This document shows, one piece after another, positions 62,308 to 64,000 of a DNA stretch of 64,000 bases; position 1 is the first letter of the stretch; the number at the start of each line of letters is the position of its first letter. The DNA comes from Osmia lignaria lignaria. Its lineage: Eukaryota; Arthropoda; Insecta; Hymenoptera; Megachilidae. Both the position numbers and the translations under genes were made by a program. The notes under the pieces were generated by a model. The model saw only the letters and a program-made list of their open reading frames with translations, had not been told where the DNA came from and did not search any database. The stretch covers positions 2,294,001 through 2,358,000 of the forward strand of contig NW_027478171.1 of the NCBI RefSeq assembly GCF_051020975.1. Reading direction: 5' to 3'.

Positions 62308-63917
62308 TTGCAGATATATCTCAAGGGAAGGGGCCTGACGGACATATTTCGAGATATTTCTTCTTCTTGTTGTTCTTCTTCTGCACAGCTAAACTGGAAG
62401 TGGCATTTCCAGCTCGCAATCGTGCAGAGTTATCTCAAAGAAAGGGGCCACGGTGTTTCTGTATCTCTATTATGTTGGTGCGGCTTCGGAACTTTTAAAT
62501 ATCTTGATATATCTCGAGAACTACGCCTCTGATCGAAAAATATCATAGAACATAAAAAGTAGGAAACTTAATTGTCTACAAAAAAGGTCTCTTAACATTT
62601 TGCCATAGCTCGCTTCGTTTCCGAGATATTTGCAGATTTATCTCAAGGGAAGGGGCCTGACGGACATATTTCGAGATATTTCTTCTTCTTGTTGTTCTTC
62701 TTCTGCACAGCTAAGCTGGAAGTGGCATTTGCAGCGCGCAATAGTGCAGAGTTATCTCAAAGAAAGGGGCCACGGTGTTTCTGTATCTCTATTATGTTGG
62801 TGCGGCTTCGGAACTTTTAAATATCTTGATATATCTCGAGAACTACGCATCTGATCAAAAAATATCATAGAAGATAAAAAGTAGGAAACTTAATTCTCTA
62901 CAAAAAAGGTCTCTTAACATTTCGCCATAGCTCGCTTCGTTTCCGAGATATTTGCAGATTTATCTCAAGGGAAGGGGCCTGTCGGACATATTTCGAGATA
63001 TTTCTTCTTCTTGTTGTTCTTCTTCTGCACAGCTAAGCTGGAAGTGGCATTTGCGGCTCGCACTAGTGCACAGTTATCTCAAAGAAAGGGGCCACGGTGT
63101 TTCTGTATCTCTATTATGTTGGTGCGGCTTCGGAACTTTTAAATATCTCGATATATCTCGAAAACTACGCTTCTGATCAAAAAATATCATAGAACATAAA
63201 TTGTAGGAAACATAATTCTCTACAAAAAACGTCTCTTAACATTTTGCCATAGCTCGCTTCGTTTCCGAGATATTTGCAGATATATCTCAAGGGAAGGGGC
63301 CTGACGGACATATTTCGAGATATTTCTTCTTCTTGTTGTTCTTCTTCTGCACAGCTAAGCTGGAAGTGGCATTTGCAGCTCGCAACAGTGCAGAGTTATC
63401 TCTAAGAAAGGGGCCACGGTGTATCTGTATCTCTATTATGTTGCTGCGGCTTCGGAACTTTTAAATATCTTGATATATCTCGAGAACCACGCATCTGATC
63501 AAAAAATATCATAGAACATAAAAAGTAGGAAACTTAATTCTCTACAAAAACGGTCTCTTAACATTTTGCCATAGCTCGCTTCGTTTCCGAGATATTTGCA
63601 GATTTATCTCAAGGGAAGGGGCCTGACGGACATATTTTGAGATATTTCTTCTTCTTGTTGTTCTTCTTCTGCACAGCTGAGCTGGAAGTGGCATTTGCAG
63701 GTCGCAATAGTGCAGAGTTATCTCAAAGAAAGGGGCCACGGTGTTTCTGTATCTCTATTATGTTGGTGCGGCTTCGGAACTTTTAAATATCTCGATATAT
63801 CTCGAAAACTACGCTTCTGATCAAAAAATATCATAGAACGTAAATTGTAGGAAACATTATTCTCTACAAAAAAGGTCTCTTAACATTTTGCCATAGCTCG
63901 CTTCGTTTCCGAGATAT
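62308..63917 (+). repeat. Right-end block, 5 monomers
   Basis: Units at 62308, 62630, 62952, 63274 and 63596. The last two repeat the TCTCTAAGA-then-A order of 58766-59409, and share with it the GAGAACCACGC tail (near 58973 and 63481). The last unit has a private CATATTTTGAG near 63631. Confidence 0.8.
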
Positions 63918-64000
63918 TTGCAGCTTTATCTCAAGGGAAGGGGCCTGTCGGACATATTTCGAGATATTTCTTCTTCTTGTTGTTCTTCTTCTGCACAGCT
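63918..64000 (+). repeat. Partial satellite monomer at right edge
   Basis: The first 83 bp of a monomer with the CTGTCGG head and a private TTGCAGCTTTATC. The window ends inside the array. Confidence 0.97.

Larger units (their letters stand above)
1..64000 (+). repeat. Satellite DNA array, 322-bp monomer, 198 complete copies
   Basis: The window consists entirely of one tandem repeat. The anchor CCGAGATATTTGCAG recurs every 322 bp from 179 to 63918, giving 198 complete intervals. Departures are small deletions near 4624, 7520, 10186, 10414, 11382, 15884, 17491, 18549, 18778 and 26305. All copies share one orientation and no unrelated sequence interrupts them. Monomers differ at a limited set of positions, and the variants recur in fixed orders (higher-order repeats). 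Arrays of this kind are normally centromeric or pericentromeric heterochromatin in animals or plants; which one applies here is inference. An insect source is a guess from monomer length, AT-richness and undepleted CpG. There are no genes in it that I can support. Confidence 0.98.

Noticed and set aside
1..64000. CRISPR array
   Set aside because: The 322-bp unit repeats over its whole length. There are no unique spacers between short repeats and no cas genes.
1..64000. Mobile element or integrated virus, rDNA or tRNA cluster
   Set aside because: No terminal repeats, target-site duplications, long coding frames, or rRNA or tRNA-like segments interrupt the satellite at any point I examined.

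Overview
The whole 64 kb window is one uninterrupted tandem satellite DNA array. The monomer is 322 bp, about 40% GC (129 of 322 bases in the unit at 823-1144). All copies lie head to tail in the same orientation. Taking the recurring TTGCAG at the end of CCGAGATATTTGCAG as monomer position +1, the first +1 is at 179 and the last at 63918. That gives 198 complete monomers plus a partial copy at each edge. The spacing is 322 bp almost everywhere; 17 bases are lost in total, through 1-bp and 2-bp deletions in eight places. I see no protein-coding gene, RNA gene, mobile element, CRISPR array, origin or unrelated insertion. A short frame inside each monomer is an artefact of the repeat (see rejected items).

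The DNA looks like eukaryotic heterochromatin, plausibly centromeric or pericentromeric. A long, highly homogenised array of medium-length AT-rich monomers fits an animal, and an insect is my best guess. CpG is not depleted (about 14 per monomer against about 13 expected at this GC), which argues against a heavily CpG-methylated vertebrate or plant genome. The species cannot be named from the sequence.

The interest lies in the multi-scale organisation. Monomer variants recur in fixed orders, forming several higher-order repeat (HOR) families side by side. From left to right: 179-4042, monomers with little HOR order; 4043-13693, 9-mer and 8-mer repeats; 14338-17553, a 5-mer duplicated with no difference I could see; 17554-19804, mixed copies including a duplicate of 9835-10797; 19805-25278, a 6-mer in three copies, the third missing one monomer; 25279-28819, mixed; 28820-40733, a 12-mer, 12-mer and 13-mer; 41700-49105, 6- to 8-mers built around a shared A-B-C-D cassette; 49106-60697, a 17-mer followed by a 19-mer version; 60376-62307, a 3-mer; then mixed monomers to the end.

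At several HOR edges a single monomer is a chimera of two known variants, as expected from unequal crossover. Each monomer also has internal structure: a 27-bp direct repeat (24 of 27 identical), an 11-bp inverted repeat built on ATATCTCGA, a TTC/TTG triplet tract and two A6 tracts. All comparisons were made by eye; identity statements need a computed alignment.
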